Assembly: GCA_036971615.1 (NCBI GenBank) | Contig: JAYKKR010000020.1 | Coordinates: 620,001-684,000, forward strand | Length of the DNA: 64,000 nt | From: Amyloporia xantha | Lineage: Eukaryota > Basidiomycota > Agaricomycetes > Polyporales > Adustoporiaceae | Direction: 5' to 3' | Shown here: positions 10,876-21,468 of the stretch, one piece after another | Numbering within the stretch: position 1 is the first letter of the stretch | How the letters are laid out: each line of letters starts with the position of its first letter | Position numbers and translations under genes: made by a program | The notes under the pieces: generated by a model | Databases searched by the model: none | The model's input: the letters and a program-made list of their open reading frames with translations, nothing else | What the model was told of the DNA's origin: nothing

Positions 10876-12690
10876 ATGCCTGTCGACCTCACCACGCCCC
10901 CGTCCGCCCGCCGCGCCATCCCCACCATCGAACAGCAACTCGACACGCTACGGGGCGCGGAACCAGAGCTCGGCGACGACCCCTCGCCGCGGGACCTCCA
11001 GGAGTGGCTTCGATGGGTGAACTCGGTGGGCCAGGCCTGGGTGAGTGTCCCGTTCGCGATTCCCTGCACGCCGTCGCTTCCTAACTGTAAACTTCCCTGC
11101 TAGGTGGCGCTAGCGGCGGCCCATGCGGTGGCCAGCCACGAAACGACGCCGCGCAGCGCCCCCGCTATGGAGCTACAAACCTGGCTCGCGACCACGCGCG
11201 GCCGCCTCATGGCCTACCGCGACGAGTTTCCTGTCGCGGATCGGTACTACGACACCCTATTGCAGCGCCTCTCCCCCGCCCACAACGCCACCTTCCTCGC
11301 CGGCACGCAAAATTTTACCTGGAATCGCCACGCCCGCACCCTCCACAACCTCTGGCCCCCGGCTCCATTCCCTCCTACCGACGCCGATACGTCCGCCTCG
11401 GGCTCCCGCTACACCTCCCCGTCAGAAACGGACGAAGTAAGTCGCAACGCCTCTTCAGGCGGAGCGTGCCGCTAACGCCGTCGACCGTGGAGTTGGAGGA
11501 AGACGAGGGGAGGGACGAAGTAGATCCCTCGTCCGACCTTGTCCCGCCGTCCCCGCCGCCTCCGCGCACCGTGGGTGGGAGGAAGCGACAGACGAAAGGT
11601 AGGACGGCCGCCCCGAAACCTCCCAAGGCCCCCGCCTTTCCATCAAGGTTCCCCCTCGTCTCGCCACCGCCGCCAACGCCAAAGAGCCTCGCTGATCGCC
11701 CGAACCGCGATCGGCGAGGTCCCATCGTATACCTCAACCACCCCCGTGTGCGTACTGCACCAAGAAGGGTATCGCTGCGCGGGAGACGGCACTCGCCGCC
11801 ATGTTTGCGAGTCGTGCATGATCGCGCGGGCGAAGTGCACCATCCGCGACGATCCCCCGCCAATCGTAAGTCCTTCCCCCGCCCTTCCTCCCGCAGGTAC
11901 GTTTCATCGCACTTCCCCAGAGCACATCGAGTTCGTCGGCCCGCAATCTGACGAGGACGACGACGAGCCGCCATACCCTCCCGAATTCCCGCTCACCAAC
12001 CGCGCCCGTCCCGTCGTCCTCATCCCGCCCCGTCCGCGCGCCACCACTATCCGTCCACCCGCCGCCGCCCCTGCAGCCACGCCCGTCACTCCCCCTCCGC
12101 GTCCATCCGTACCCCGTTCGAGATCCTTCCAGCCGCTGAGGAACCGTTGTTCCTTCCCGGGACCCCCGACCGCCCGATCTCCCCTCCATGGGTGCCCTCA
12201 AGTCTCCTTCCCGCCTTTTCTCCCCTTCCGCTCCATCCCCCTCCCGTCGTCATTCGCCGTCCTCGCAACCTCGACCTCCTGGACGTCGCCGCAGAGCCGC
12301 CGTGCGAGCCGCAGACCGAGCTCGAGATGTGGCTCGTCGCTCGGTTAGCGGCCACCACCGACTTCCTTTTCCAGATGGCCGATCGAGCGCGGGACCTCGG
12401 GTACGCAGAGCAATTCGGGGTCGCTGACTACCCCGACAACACGCTCGACCCCGCTCGCTCCGACAGCCCTGCCCCGACTTCATCGAAGGGTCCTCTAGCG
12501 GCCCCGCTCCTCATCCGGCTCCCGACAGCGACGACGCCGTGGCTGAGCTCCTGGCCGCTGAGCTCGACTCCCCTACGCTGCCGCCGCTGTCGCCCACCGA
12601 CGAGGACATGTTAGACCTCACCGGGCGTCCAAAGGGAAAGGACGCGAAACGTAGCGCGGGCCTCCCCTGGGTTCGCGTAGTGTACGAAAT
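10876..12690 (+). CDS. antisense protein B with Zn2Cys6-like cluster
   Basis: Gene on the strand opposite to gag-pol, between pol and the left LTR. Exon 1 is 10876-11040 (55 codons, the same length as exon 1 of gene A). Intron 11041-11103 is phase 0 with GTGAGT..CTAG. Exon 2 is 11104-11436, ending at a GTAAGT donor. The next exon or exons are Pro/Arg/Ser-rich. At 11747-11838 lies a six-cysteine motif C-X2-C-X6-C-X9-C-X2-C-X6-C (CAYC...CESC...C), the spacing of fungal Zn2Cys6 DNA-binding domains. Reading it in one frame needs one extra G in the run near 11768, so the gene is broken there or the base count is wrong. A helical segment (12,280-12,440) and an acidic tail near 12,540-12,640 follow. 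Exon limits after 11,436 and the stop are uncertain. Confidence 0.55.
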
Positions 12691-12977
12691 GTACTTTTAT
12701 CTCGTAGTTGACGTAGTCGTCCGTCTGCCGTTGTATGCCGTCGATCTTGTATGTACGCGCCGCCCCCCGCCGTTGATCGGCTAAAATCAATGCATGTCAG
12801 TTTACTCGTCCCGCAGTCCCCTTCCGCCCCGTGTGCCCCTGCCGCGTGCCCCATCGCGTTCTTCGTAGAAGCCGCCTCGCGGCAAGCGCGTGTTGCGCCC
12901 CTCGGTATAACTACCGCCGCCCATCCCCGATCTCACTGAGTTTCTTTCCCTCGCCCCTCTATCTTCGTACCCCGTCT

Positions 12978-13770
12978 CATGAGCGCGACGCCCCGGTGTT
13001 TTCCCCTGAGGAGGCCCGCGAAAGGTACCTGCAAGTCCTCTGTGACAACCCCATCCCCTCCGATCCGGCCGCACGCATCGCGTGGGTCCACGCCGTAGAC
13101 ACCGCCGAGGTACGTGCTCCCCCTTCCGCCCACACTATACGTTGTCCTCGAACCCCCGCCTAGGCCATCCTTCATTCCACGCTTCCGGAGGACTACGACC
13201 CTTCGTCCCCGTCGGAGCCCGTCCCCGGGATCGATGTCCTTGCCCGCCGCGCTGTGGTGGACTCCTTCCGCCTGCGTTACCTACCGCTTCCGCCGCCAGT
13301 CCCCATCCGCCTCACCGCGTTAGAACTCCAAAACGTCCAACTCCAAGCGCGCATCGACCAACTCGAACCCGCCCTCGCTCAGATCCTTCAAGTGCAAATG
13401 GACCCGCTGCGCTCTGACGTCATTGCCCGCGCCCTCGAGATCCTCGCGGAAGTAGATCACCGTTTGTCTCTCCAAGACACGGCCCTTTCTTCCGCGCTGG
13501 GTACGTCCATGTCCCTCCTTCGTGCCGAGGTCCACGCGCGCGCCCGGGATTCCTCGTCTGCCTTGCGTATCCTCCAAGACCAGGTCGCCCACGGATTCGA
13601 CCGAGCCGCCTTCTCCCTCTCCACCCACAACACCGTAATCCAGTCCCTTCTCCGCCGCGTCCTCGCCCTGGAAGCCCGCTTCCCTTCCCCGACCCTCCTC
13701 CCGTTCCCTACTCTTCCCCCCGTCGTCCGATCCTTCCTCCCCGCTCGATCCTTCCCCTTCCGTTTCCTCC
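12978..13770 (+). CDS. antisense protein C with coiled coil
   Basis: Third plus-strand gene of the gypsy element. A short exon ending at 13109 (DPAARIAWVHAVDTAE) is followed by a phase-0 intron 13110-13163 (GTACGT..CTAG), placed exactly as in genes A and B. The next exon (13164 on) gives a long helical, Leu/Ala/Gln-rich stretch at about 13,310-13,680 with heptad-like spacing, probably a coiled coil. The ATG at 12979 is one base out of frame with the exon, so the first exon is broken, or the start lies upstream in frame, or a base is miscounted. The 3' end overlaps the end of the pol region on the other strand; its stop is not defined. Confidence 0.5.
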
Positions 13771-13785
13771 CCATAATTCTTTTGC

Positions 13786-15410
13786 TCACTGTCCCGACCC
13801 ACATCTTCCTCCCCGCTTCCATTTCGTCCAATACCCCCTTTGCGCTTCTTCCGCTTCTTCGACGATCTGGCGCACGTCTAGTGCAACCTCCTTTCGTGCC
13901 TTATACGGTACCACACGGAACGCCGCGTACCGTAGTCTCGACACCGCTCCTGTTAGTTCCGCGAGTATGTAGGCTCCTCCTTTTGTACGCCGTATGACAA
14001 CCATAGGCCCGAAATACCGGGGTTTTGACTTCCTGCTATGTTCCGTCTCAATCTGTGAGTTCCGCACCAGCACCAGATCCCCCGCCGTGAACACAAAATC
14101 CTTGATTGTCCGCGCGAACCGCCGCTCGAAATCCTTGACCGACGCGTATCGAGCCGCTAGCACCCTCCGCCGTACGTCCCGCAAATCCTCCGCCCGTTTG
14201 AGCAGTTGCCGCCCCGGATTTCAAGTAGGTCCACATCGCTGATCTCCTTCCGGTCGGGCGGCACCAAGTAAGTAGCTTCCGCCAGGTCGAAAGGGAAAAC
14301 TGGCTCGATCCCGTGCGCGATAAAGAAGGGCGAAGTGCCCGTCGATTTCTGAATCGTCACCCGTTCCGCCCAAAACACAGCATGCATCACCTTAGGCCAC
14401 CCCTTCTCGTTCCCTCCACAGAGCTTAACCGCTGCTTCCCGTACGTCCCGGTGCCTCCGTTCCACGATCCCGTTCGCCTGTGAGTTGTACGCTGAGATTC
14501 GAATATGGTTGATTTTGTACCGTTCCCGCAGGTGTTCCAACGCCGCGACAAACGGTGTCCCGTTATCCGTAACAATCTCCTCCACCGCTCCCCACCGACA
14601 CAGCAGCTCCTCGTAGATGAAGTTTCCAATCGTCACTCCTGTCTCCTTCCGCAGCATCCGCCATTCTGGGTAAGACGACAGGGAACAACGCGCTTGGACG
14701 ATATGCGTGTACCCGTATGCTGTTGGCATGTGCATCGAATCCATGTGCACTTTCGAAAACAGCCCCCCCGGCATAGGTACCGTCGGTGGGATGTGGTACT
14801 TGTGCGCCTTGCGGAGCTGACACTCATGGCAGCTTCCCACGTACCATTTTACGTCGTGATCGAGACTAACCCACCAGAATCGTTCGAGGAGCCGGGCGCG
14901 CACCGTGAAGATCCCTTTGTGCCCGAGGGAATCGTGCGCCTCTTTCATCAGGCCGTACCGCTTCCCTTTCTCCACCACCACCTTGTGCTTCCCTCCTTTA
15001 TCTTTCTTCCAGAGCCTCCCCCCTTTGACAAAGAACTTGCTGGCGTAACGGACGAACGAGGTGAACTGCCTTTCGTCCATTCCTTCCGGCCGCCTCGGGT
15101 CTCGTAAAAATTCGTCTACCTTCCGCACCCTTTCCTCCCGCGCCCCTCCGTTGCTGACCTCTGGGATCTCTACCCCCTCTCCCGCGTCCAGCGACCACAC
15201 CATGAGTCCCTCTTCGTCCCTCTTCCCTCCCGGCGTATTCAAGACCTCCATGGTGAACGCGTAGGCCTCGTCAATCCACTCTTCGAAGTCATCTTCCTCT
15301 TCCGGGTCTTCCTCCGCTGCTCCCCGCCGCGAAAGCCCGTCCGCCCCCGCATGCCGTTCCCCGGCACATGTACCAGCTTGAAGTCGAATAGGAGGATCCC
15401 AGCGATCCAT
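13786..15410 (-). CDS. gypsy integrase with C-terminal GPY/F-like module
   Basis: Integrase region of pol. An HHCC zinc domain is present (HDSLGH, then CHEC). The DDE core has Asp in HMDSMHMPT, Asp in VTDNGTPF and Glu in IVERRHRD, with 34 residues between the last two. After a frame change near 14.2 kb comes a C-terminal domain with KPRYFGPMVVIRR, the GPY/F module that binds DNA or chromatin in this family. It lies directly downstream of RNase H, as in Ty3/gypsy pol. The frame break at about 14,180 means either decay or a base-count error. Confidence 0.85.
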
Positions 15411-16096
15411 CTGTTGATAGTGGCGTTTGGTTGGATGTCTGGGTTATTTAGCATCCCCTTAATATATTTGGCGTCGACTTCGACGACCAGCTTCTTCACT
15501 CCGATAATGTAGATCCGGCACGCTCGCAGTGCCCGGAACAACCCAAACAGCTCCAGCTTGGCTTGCGAGTATCGGGATTCGCGTTCGTTCCACGTTATGG
15601 ACCCGAACCGGTTTGGCCTTCTCTTCCCGTCCTCCCCTTTCTGTAAGATCCACGAACCCCACCCCAATCCACGATGAATCCACCGCCAGAATTACCTCCC
15701 GTTCGGACCCATAGTCAATCGGGACGAGCGCGGGAGAGTTGATTACTGCGTCCTTCAGCTTCCGCATAGCGTCCTCCTGCGCCTCCTCCCACACGAAGTC
15801 GGCTCCCTTCCGAAGCAAGTCGTTGAGTGGGCGCGCCATTTTCCGAAGTCCTTTACAAACATCCGCACTAGCCCGCAGGTCCCCAAAAATCCTCGCACGT
15901 TTGTTACCGTCTCACACCGCGGCCAATCCTTGATCTTCTGCACTCGGGACTCCTCCGGGACCCTCCCTCGTACGTGCATCGGTGCCCTACCACCACCACC
16001 TCTGGAACGCACAAATACGCCTTCTTCCCCGAGAACGTCCCTCCCACGTTCCCGATCCGTTGCAACACCCGATTTACGTTCTGTAGGTGTTCCCAC
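15239..16096 (-). CDS. gypsy RNase H and RT connection region
   Basis: Follows RT on the same strand, spread over two or three frames. The 5' part (15,839-15,460) holds LNDLLRKGADFVWEEAQ and then ILAVDSSWIGVGF, the first acidic motif of the RNase H fold. The next frame (15,667-15,239) holds YSQAKLELFGLFRAL (catalytic Glu) and LVVEVDAKYIKGML (Asp). The order and motifs match gypsy RNase H. At least two single-base frame breaks are present. Confidence 0.75.
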
Positions 16097-16132
16097 ACGA
16101 ATCGCCTTATCCCTGGGTTCCCCTCGATTGTC

Positions 16133-17149
16133 TCATACCCCCCTTTCCAGCTCGTACCGGGTCTTTGGCCCTTTAATTGGCACGTCGTCGATGAACGGGA
16201 CCGTGACATGCGGAATCTCGTCCTGCAGGATGAAGGTCACATCCCCATGCATAATTTGCGCAGAATTGGTATACCCCATCGGAATCGAGGTCAGCCGAAA
16301 TGCCCCCAGCGGCGTCTGGAACGAGGTGATGTCCCGAGACCGGGCGTCCAGGGTCCGCTGGTCGAAAGCTACGTATAGGTCCAGGATCCCATAACATCCC
16401 CTTCCCCCGAAGGACTCCGCCAGATGTTCTACCAGTGGGGGAACCGCCGCGTCCTTGATAGCTACGCCGTTTAAGGGTTGTAGATCGTGCACCAACCGGA
16501 GGGACTTCCCGTCTTTCTTTACCACGCAGAACCACCTGGACCGGTACGACGAGTTTGAAGGCTCGTACACTCCCGAAGCGATCTTGTCCTTGATGATTTG
16601 TACGACCTGATCAAAGATTCCCGGCGGGATAGGGATGTTCTTCAGCACCCACGGGACGTGTTCCACCGTCGGAATCATGACCGGGTCGAAGTATTCGTCC
16701 GAGAACCTTCCCTTCTCCGTCTCGTCCCAGGCGAACACCCGCTCGTGCTGTCCCACTAAAAAGTCCACCAACTTCACTTCTTCCGGCCACAGGAATCCCC
16801 CTCCCCCTACGTCCAACGCCTTCCTCCGCTCGTCCGTATAACGCCCCTGCGGGTGGAACTCGGGCGGCCGACGAGGCAGTTCCGGTAGGTTCCTCAGGGG
16901 GTCCCCTGGCGCTCTTCGCACGATTCGAAATTCTTCAGGTAGCGTCGTCGCCACCGGCCTTACCTTGTTCGCTACCTTCTTGTAGGCGTACGCATGTACC
17001 ACCTCGTCTTCTTCTACCCAGAATCCTTCCTTCCCGCTCCTTCCGCCCCCTTCCGGCACTATAAGTCCTCCCTCCCGCGTTAAGTGTATCCTCTTCTTCC
17101 CTGCTCGCACCACCGGTGGTCGTTCGTTTATCTTGGGTTCGCGCGGCAA
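16133..17149 (-). CDS. gypsy reverse transcriptase
   Basis: RT domain: KDKIASGVYEPSNSSYRSRW and CVVKKDGKSLRLVHDLQPLN (fingers), ILDLYVAFDQ (first catalytic Asp), LTSIPMGYTNS, and FIDDVPIKGP, the YVDD-box equivalent with two Asp (about 16.18 kb). The upstream 100 residues (KVRPVATTLPEEFRIVRR and so on) are a linker after protease. The frame is open over 339 codons, then shifts into the RNase H region. Confidence 0.9.
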   Translation of the reverse strand: MPREPKINERPPVVRAGKKRIHLTREGGLIVPEGGGRSGKEGFWVEEDEVVHAYAYKKVANKVRPVATTLPEEFRIVRRAPGDPLRNLPELPRRPPEFHPQGRYTDERRKALDVGGGGFLWPEEVKLVDFLVGQHERVFAWDETEKGRFSDEYFDPVMIPTVEHVPWVLKNIPIPPGIFDQVVQIIKDKIASGVYEPSNSSYRSRWFCVVKKDGKSLRLVHDLQPLNGVAIKDAAVPPLVEHLAESFGGRGCYGILDLYVAFDQRTLDARSRDITSFQTPLGAFRLTSIPMGYTNSAQIMHGDVTFILQDEIPHVTVPFIDDVPIKGPKTRYELERGV

Positions 17150-17375
17150 ATACGAGGAAACAGAAATGCATTGAGACTGAATATCCTTGCCGATACATGA
17201 TATGTGCGGGTGTCCAGACGAGACGACGACACCCGGGTGCGATTACCCCTCTCTTCTTCCCCCCGCGCAGTGCTCCTCTCCGCCGATTTGCCTGCTCTAT
17301 CTATCGGGTCGGAAGGGGTATACAGAGAGTATAAACGTACGAGTGCGTCTCCGCGAGCGTTGCCCGCATCCTCGA

Positions 17376-18884
17376 CTATTGAAAACCCGCCGCGGATGGC
17401 TTCCGTCGACCGTTCCGCGGTTTCGTCGCCACCATTACCCGTTCCCCTGTCTCCGGGTCTGTAAGAGTGATTTGTTGTTCGCCGGAGGAAGTCCCGCGTT
17501 CGCAAGCGGTCAGAGCAAAGAAGGGCCGTCCCAGGAGAACCTCGAACGGCGCGTCGTCCAGCACCTGCAGCTGGAGGTACAGGTCAACGCTCCCGAACGT
17601 GAAACGTACGTTCTGTGCCTTCCCGACCGTTTTCACTTGGGCGCTGTTGGCCGTCTCCATCGTAATGGCTTCGTCAGGCTTCAGGACGATCCCTGTCTTC
17701 TCCCAGATGTCCTTCCGCATGGCCACGATCTGCGCCCCGCCGTCAAGCACACACTCGCATGTGAACTTCCCTTCGATAACTGGTTCCACCGCTCGCAGCG
17801 CCAGGGAGTCGTGCCCGATACTCGCCCCTCCTTCCGTAACCTGGAAGGTTTCCTTCGCGTCCTCCCAATGGTCCTCGTCGTCGACTTCTACCATACCGGC
17901 GGTGGCTACCCGCGATGTCGTCACGTCCCCCTTTACTTCCTTCCGCACCCCTGCCGAGATCGCCAGGACCTCCCCCACCGTCATCTCCACCTTCGTCCCG
18001 TAGAGCTTCTTCGTCGCTTCCGCCACCGAGTACCGTTGTTCGATCTCCGTCTGGTACTTGTATTGCCCCGTGGTTCCTCCCGCCCCCTTTCCTTCGCTTC
18101 CCTTAGCCTTTTCCTCGCTCGTCCGTGGTATATTGGCCGCAGGTATCCCCGGCGGTTTCCCTCCTGGGCCCCGCAATGCCGCCCCCGTCCTTGCCCCTGT
18201 CTTCTTCACTTCTTCGAACCGCACTTCCTTCTTCTTCGCCCGCGCCAACTCTGCTTGGAGAACCCGGACCCTTTCCGACGGATCTTCCTCATCCGACGAT
18301 CCTTCTTCCCTTGTCTCCACCATGTTCACGCCCTCGTATATCTGGAAAAGGTTCGCGGCCAAGTGCGGAGGGGCCTGTCGCTCGTTCCCCGCGACTCGTA
18401 CCAGTTGCCCCGGGTTCTGGGCGTGCCACGAGTCCACTCGATCCTTCATGTACTCTCCAGGCAGACCGCGCGGAACGAACATGCTGTTCGGGAGCCGTAC
18501 TTTCCCCGTCTCGTCCCGGTAGATCTTCCGGTCAAGGATATACTGGAGGATAATCCCGCAGTTCCGCATGAAGTGCTCCGGGTCCCCACAGAAGTTGCAC
18601 AGGAAGTTGCCCGGCGCTCCTCCCGCTCCTTGCACGACCCCTCCCCGGTCCGCGGCGCCCCTCCCGCTCCTCCGCTGCGTCCTGCCAAGAACGCCTGCAT
18701 CATCTGTATCGTCTGGTTGAAGAGCGCCAAGTCCACGCCCTCCGTCTTTACCACCGCGGTCGCTGCTGGAGGCGCTGTCGTCCCACTCGTCCCTGCTGTG
18801 TCTCTTCCGCCCCCTCCCACGGCTCCTCCTCCTACTCCCGGGAGGCACTTCTGCGCCACCTTGTGCATTACGTCCATCCCCCAC
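17376..18884 (-). CDS. gypsy nucleocapsid and protease region
   Basis: The N-terminal part carries a CCHC zinc knuckle, CNFCGDPEHFMRNC (about 18.59 kb), the RNA-binding motif of Gag. A Lys/Glu-rich linker follows, then a retropepsin-like domain with CVLDGGAQIVAMRKD (about 17.75 kb) and later LLGRPFFAL. The active-site triad is DGG rather than the usual DTG/DSG. The frame differs from the upstream Gag frame; the crossover is near 18.64 kb. Confidence 0.8.
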   Translation of the reverse strand: MGDGRNAQGGAEVPPGSRRRSRGRGRKRHSRDEWDDSASSSDRGGKDGGRGLGALQPDDTDDAGVLGRTQRRSGRGAADRGGVVQGAGGAPGNFLCNFCGDPEHFMRNCGIILQYILDRKIYRDETGKVRLPNSMFVPRGLPGEYMKDRVDSWHAQNPGQLVRVAGNERQAPPHLAANLFQIYEGVNMVETREEGSSDEEDPSERVRVLQAELARAKKKEVRFEEVKKTGARTGAALRGPGGKPPGIPAANIPRTSEEKAKGSEGKGAGGTTGQYKYQTEIEQRYSVAEATKKLYGTKVEMTVGEVLAISAGVRKEVKGDVTTSRVATAGMVEVDDEDHWEDAKETFQVTEGGASIGHDSLALRAVEPVIEGKFTCECVLDGGAQIVAMRKDIWEKTGIVLKPDEAITMETANSAQVKTVGKAQNVRFTFGSVDLYLQLQVLDDAPFEVLLGRPFFALTACERGTSSGEQQITLTDPETGERVMVATKPRNGRRKPSAAGFQ

Positions 18885-19800
18885 GGGTCGTCCGGGTCGT
18901 GGTCGGGTTCTGCGATCTCCGCCCTCCGGGTAATCGTCCGCAGTTCTTCCTCCCCAAACCCGCGCATGTACACTTCGTCCCTGTGCCGCGCCGCTATCTT
19001 GCTCTTCGATATCAGGAAGGCTGCAACCGGGGAATACTCTCGATAATATGCGGCCTCCTCCCCCCTCGTCCGCACCCCCTTGTCTCGCGCCGACTGTGCT
19101 ATGCGATCGAGGTCTGCCGCGGTGTACCTCTTGTCTCCGTCCGCCCCCGGGTACAAGGCCTTCACCCCTCGCTTAAACACCAGATACACCCGCCCAGCGG
19201 CCCCATCCGCCGTCTTCCATAGTTCCTCTTGTTCCACCGTTAGGTACTTCAGCGCGTATCGTATCTTTTCTTCTTCCGTCGTAATCCCTGCTGCCGCGCA
19301 CAGGTCCTCTAGGTCCTCGAAGTATCGCAGTAGATTGCGCGGTTCCCCGTCGAAGGTCGGCGCCGTCTTCGCCCCTCGCACGGGCATGGATGAAGTAGGC
19401 ATGGCACGCACGGGTACTGTAGCACTTGTCGATTGGATAGGTGCGGGACGGGGCGAGCTCGCTCGTGATGGAGGGAGTGGTATGCTCGCGGGATCTACGT
19501 ATGTCGACAGGATGGTAGGCTCAACGACCTCGCGTTTGACTTGTACTGAGGGTGGTGCCGAAATCGTTCGTCGGCGTGGACGTTCGGGAGGAACTGGAGA
19601 TGAGCGGGTTGACGGGGTCACGGAAGATTCGGTGATTGATGAGATCGTGGATGTTTCTTCGGTACTCCTTCCTTCCGCCGGTGGCTCGTGGTTTACTGGG
19701 GAATGGAGCGGAGGCGAAGGATGTTCGAGGGATACGGAGCGCGTGTTGCTTTGTGACCGGAAGGGAGGGATTCTGACGTCGAAAGGGTTATCCGAGTCTG
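18590..19800 (-). CDS. gypsy Gag (capsid region)
   Basis: Gag-like protein: a Ser/Pro-rich N terminus, then a capsid-type helical domain (FDGEPRNLLRYFEDLEDL, YLTVEQEELW, YPGADGDKRYTAADL) like the retrotransposon Gag domain of fungal gypsy elements. The first in-frame ATG is at 19621, but the frame is open upstream to about 19.87 kb (FDDSDSDNPFDVRIPPFR), so the true start is uncertain and may lie in the leader. It passes into the nucleocapsid frame near 18.64 kb, by a frameshift or a base-count error. Confidence 0.75.
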
Positions 19801-19954
19801 AGTCGTCGAACGCGGCCGGTCGGAGGGGAAAGTGAGGAAGGTCGAGATCTAGTCGGGGAGATAGGACTGTTCTGGGCTAAGAGAAGTTCTTGCTGTAGGG
19901 TACGGTCCGGCACGGCGATGGTGCGCGAACGAAGTCTTCGAACTATAAGATTCC

Positions 19955-19974
19955 CCCTCGCGGTGGGCTCCACT
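19955..19974 (-). other. candidate primer binding site
   Basis: On the minus strand the bases after the 5' LTR read AG then TGGAGCCCACCGCGAGG. The TGG start, two bases from the LTR, suits pairing with the CCA end of a tRNA. I could not name the tRNA. Confidence 0.5.
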
Positions 19975-21464
19975 TGTAAGGCTTGGTGCTCCTCCCGCTG
20001 TGCGATAAGCACACCTGGAAGGAACAGATCAATGAGTCGAAGGGGAAGGGGAGTGAAGACGTTCGCAGCGTCTGGCACGGAGGATGAGCAAGAGAGAAAA
20101 GAATTGATTGAGCTAGAGACTCGTAGGTATATGGGGATGCTCTATGTGTGCTATCCCAGTCAAGTCGCAGTCGCAGTCCTAAGTACGCAGTAGATATCCC
20201 GAATCGCAGTAAAATGGGTCAAGCCGCTTGCTCGCCCTCTCGTAGAAGTAAAACGCAGTGTAGCTCCGCTGAGCAATAAAACCCGGTCGCGTGAAAATCA
20301 AAGTCCCAGTCGCAGCTCGTACCAGATGGTAGATGCCCCTTCCGCCTCGTCCCCCTTCCTCATATATACCTCGTCCCGCGTGCGCTGCCACGTCACTTTC
20401 CCTCCCGCTTCCTCCCGCTACCTCCCGCTGCCTCCCCTCCGACTCTTCCCCTGACTTACTTATCCTCCTTCCGCGCGCTCTTCCCTCCCTTCGCCTCATT
20501 CGCCATGTCTGAGCCTGCCGAACCCACCGACCCCATCGGTTCCCTCCACGTCCGCCGCTACCTCCTCCTCGTAGACGTGCTTCGCGCTGAATGCGTTGTG
20601 GAGCCTTCATTCCGCCCTTCCGATCCGGCTGCTTGGCTTGCCTGGGCGCACGGAGTGCGCTGGCTCCTGGTTTGTCCACCTTCTCTTTCACTTCTCTTCC
20701 CTTCCCCTCACGTCCCGTCCCGCAGCGCCTTGCCTATGAGGCTCGAGCCCAAGCCATAGCCGCGGGGAACCTCACGCTCCCTCCGCTCACTGCCTTCGTC
20801 ACCCTCCGCGAGCTCGTCCACTACATCGACTCGATCTTCCGCTCCTCCCTGAGCCATCGCGGTGCAGTCCCTTATCCTGGGATCGCCTGGAGCCCCGACG
20901 AGGTCCGCTCTAATGCGCAGCGGGACGAAGCTGGCACTCCGCCTCCCCTCCCGTTGTACACGGAAGAGGCCTTCTGGACCCCTCCCCGCGTCACCGAGGA
21001 ACGTACCGATGAGGCTTTGGAACGGCTCGAACTTATTGCCCGCCAGTTCTCGGACACTTTGGACCGTATGCGTCCCTATCCGCGGGCGTTCGAAGACTTA
21101 GAGCACTCGATCCGTGTCGCCGCTCATGCTCTGGGAGGGAGGGGAGGACGTCGGGAGGGAGGTCCCTCGCGGGCCCGTACCCCTGCGGAGGAGGATTTCC
21201 GTTACCACCGGGAGACTATTTATCGTCCCCCGCGCCACCGCTCGTTCTCTGACGTCGGCGGGGAAGGGCCCGACGCTCCCATCGACTTGTCGACCGTAGA
21301 TTAGCGTTCCGTCCTGTAGTCGTTCCGTCCCGTAGTCGTTCCATTCGAATGCCATGCTTGCTTCCGCCGAGCTCCCTTGTCCCGCGTGACCACCTCTCCT
21401 TCGTTCCACTGTCTCGTCCTGCCCTACCGTCCGTTCATAGGGTAGCGCGTACCCATTCCTTACA
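19975..21464 (-). repeat. right (5') LTR of the gypsy element, 1,490 bp
   Basis: Same ends as the left LTR and nearly identical along its length. It precedes the primer site, so it should drive gag-pol transcription to the left while its gene A points right. Confidence 0.95.
20505..21304 (+). CDS. LTR-encoded antisense protein A (right copy), 247 aa
   Basis: Second copy of gene A. Exon 1 is 20505-20669, the intron 20670-20725, exon 2 20726-21304. It is identical to the left copy up to the C-rich run near 21,230, where it has five C instead of four; it returns to the shared frame near 21,270. The last residues before the stop (APIDLSTVD) agree in both. This copy points away from the element, towards the 5' half of the FAD oxidase gene. 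Confidence 0.65.
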
Positions 21465-21468
21465 GCGT

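Larger units (their letters stand above)
9072..21464 (-). mobile_element. full-length Ty3/gypsy LTR retrotransposon, 12.4 kb, ambisense
   Basis: Two nearly identical LTRs (9072-10562 and 19975-21464) starting TGTAAGG and ending CCTTACA flank an internal region. The target duplication is GCGT (9068-9071 and 21465-21468). Gag, CCHC, protease, RT, RNase H, integrase and a GPY/F-type module follow in that order on the minus strand; protease-RT-RNase H-integrase is the Ty3/gypsy order. A purine tract abuts the left LTR and a candidate primer site the right LTR, which agrees with minus-strand orientation. I found only about four LTR differences, so the insertion is recent. About 3.2 kb between pol and the left LTR, and both LTRs, carry genes on the opposite strand. 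Confidence 0.95.

Noticed and set aside
14505..15107. Plus-strand frame of 200 codons opposite integrase
   Set aside because: Shadow of the integrase frame; no family signature.
18446..18884. Programmed frameshift between Gag and nucleocapsid
   Set aside because: The frames overlap here, but similar breaks occur at many other places in pol and in unrelated genes, so a programmed site is not supported.
17187..19046. Plus-strand open frame of 619 codons
   Set aside because: It lies exactly opposite gag-protease in GC-rich DNA, has no motif and no introns like genes A-C; it is a shadow of the minus-strand gene.
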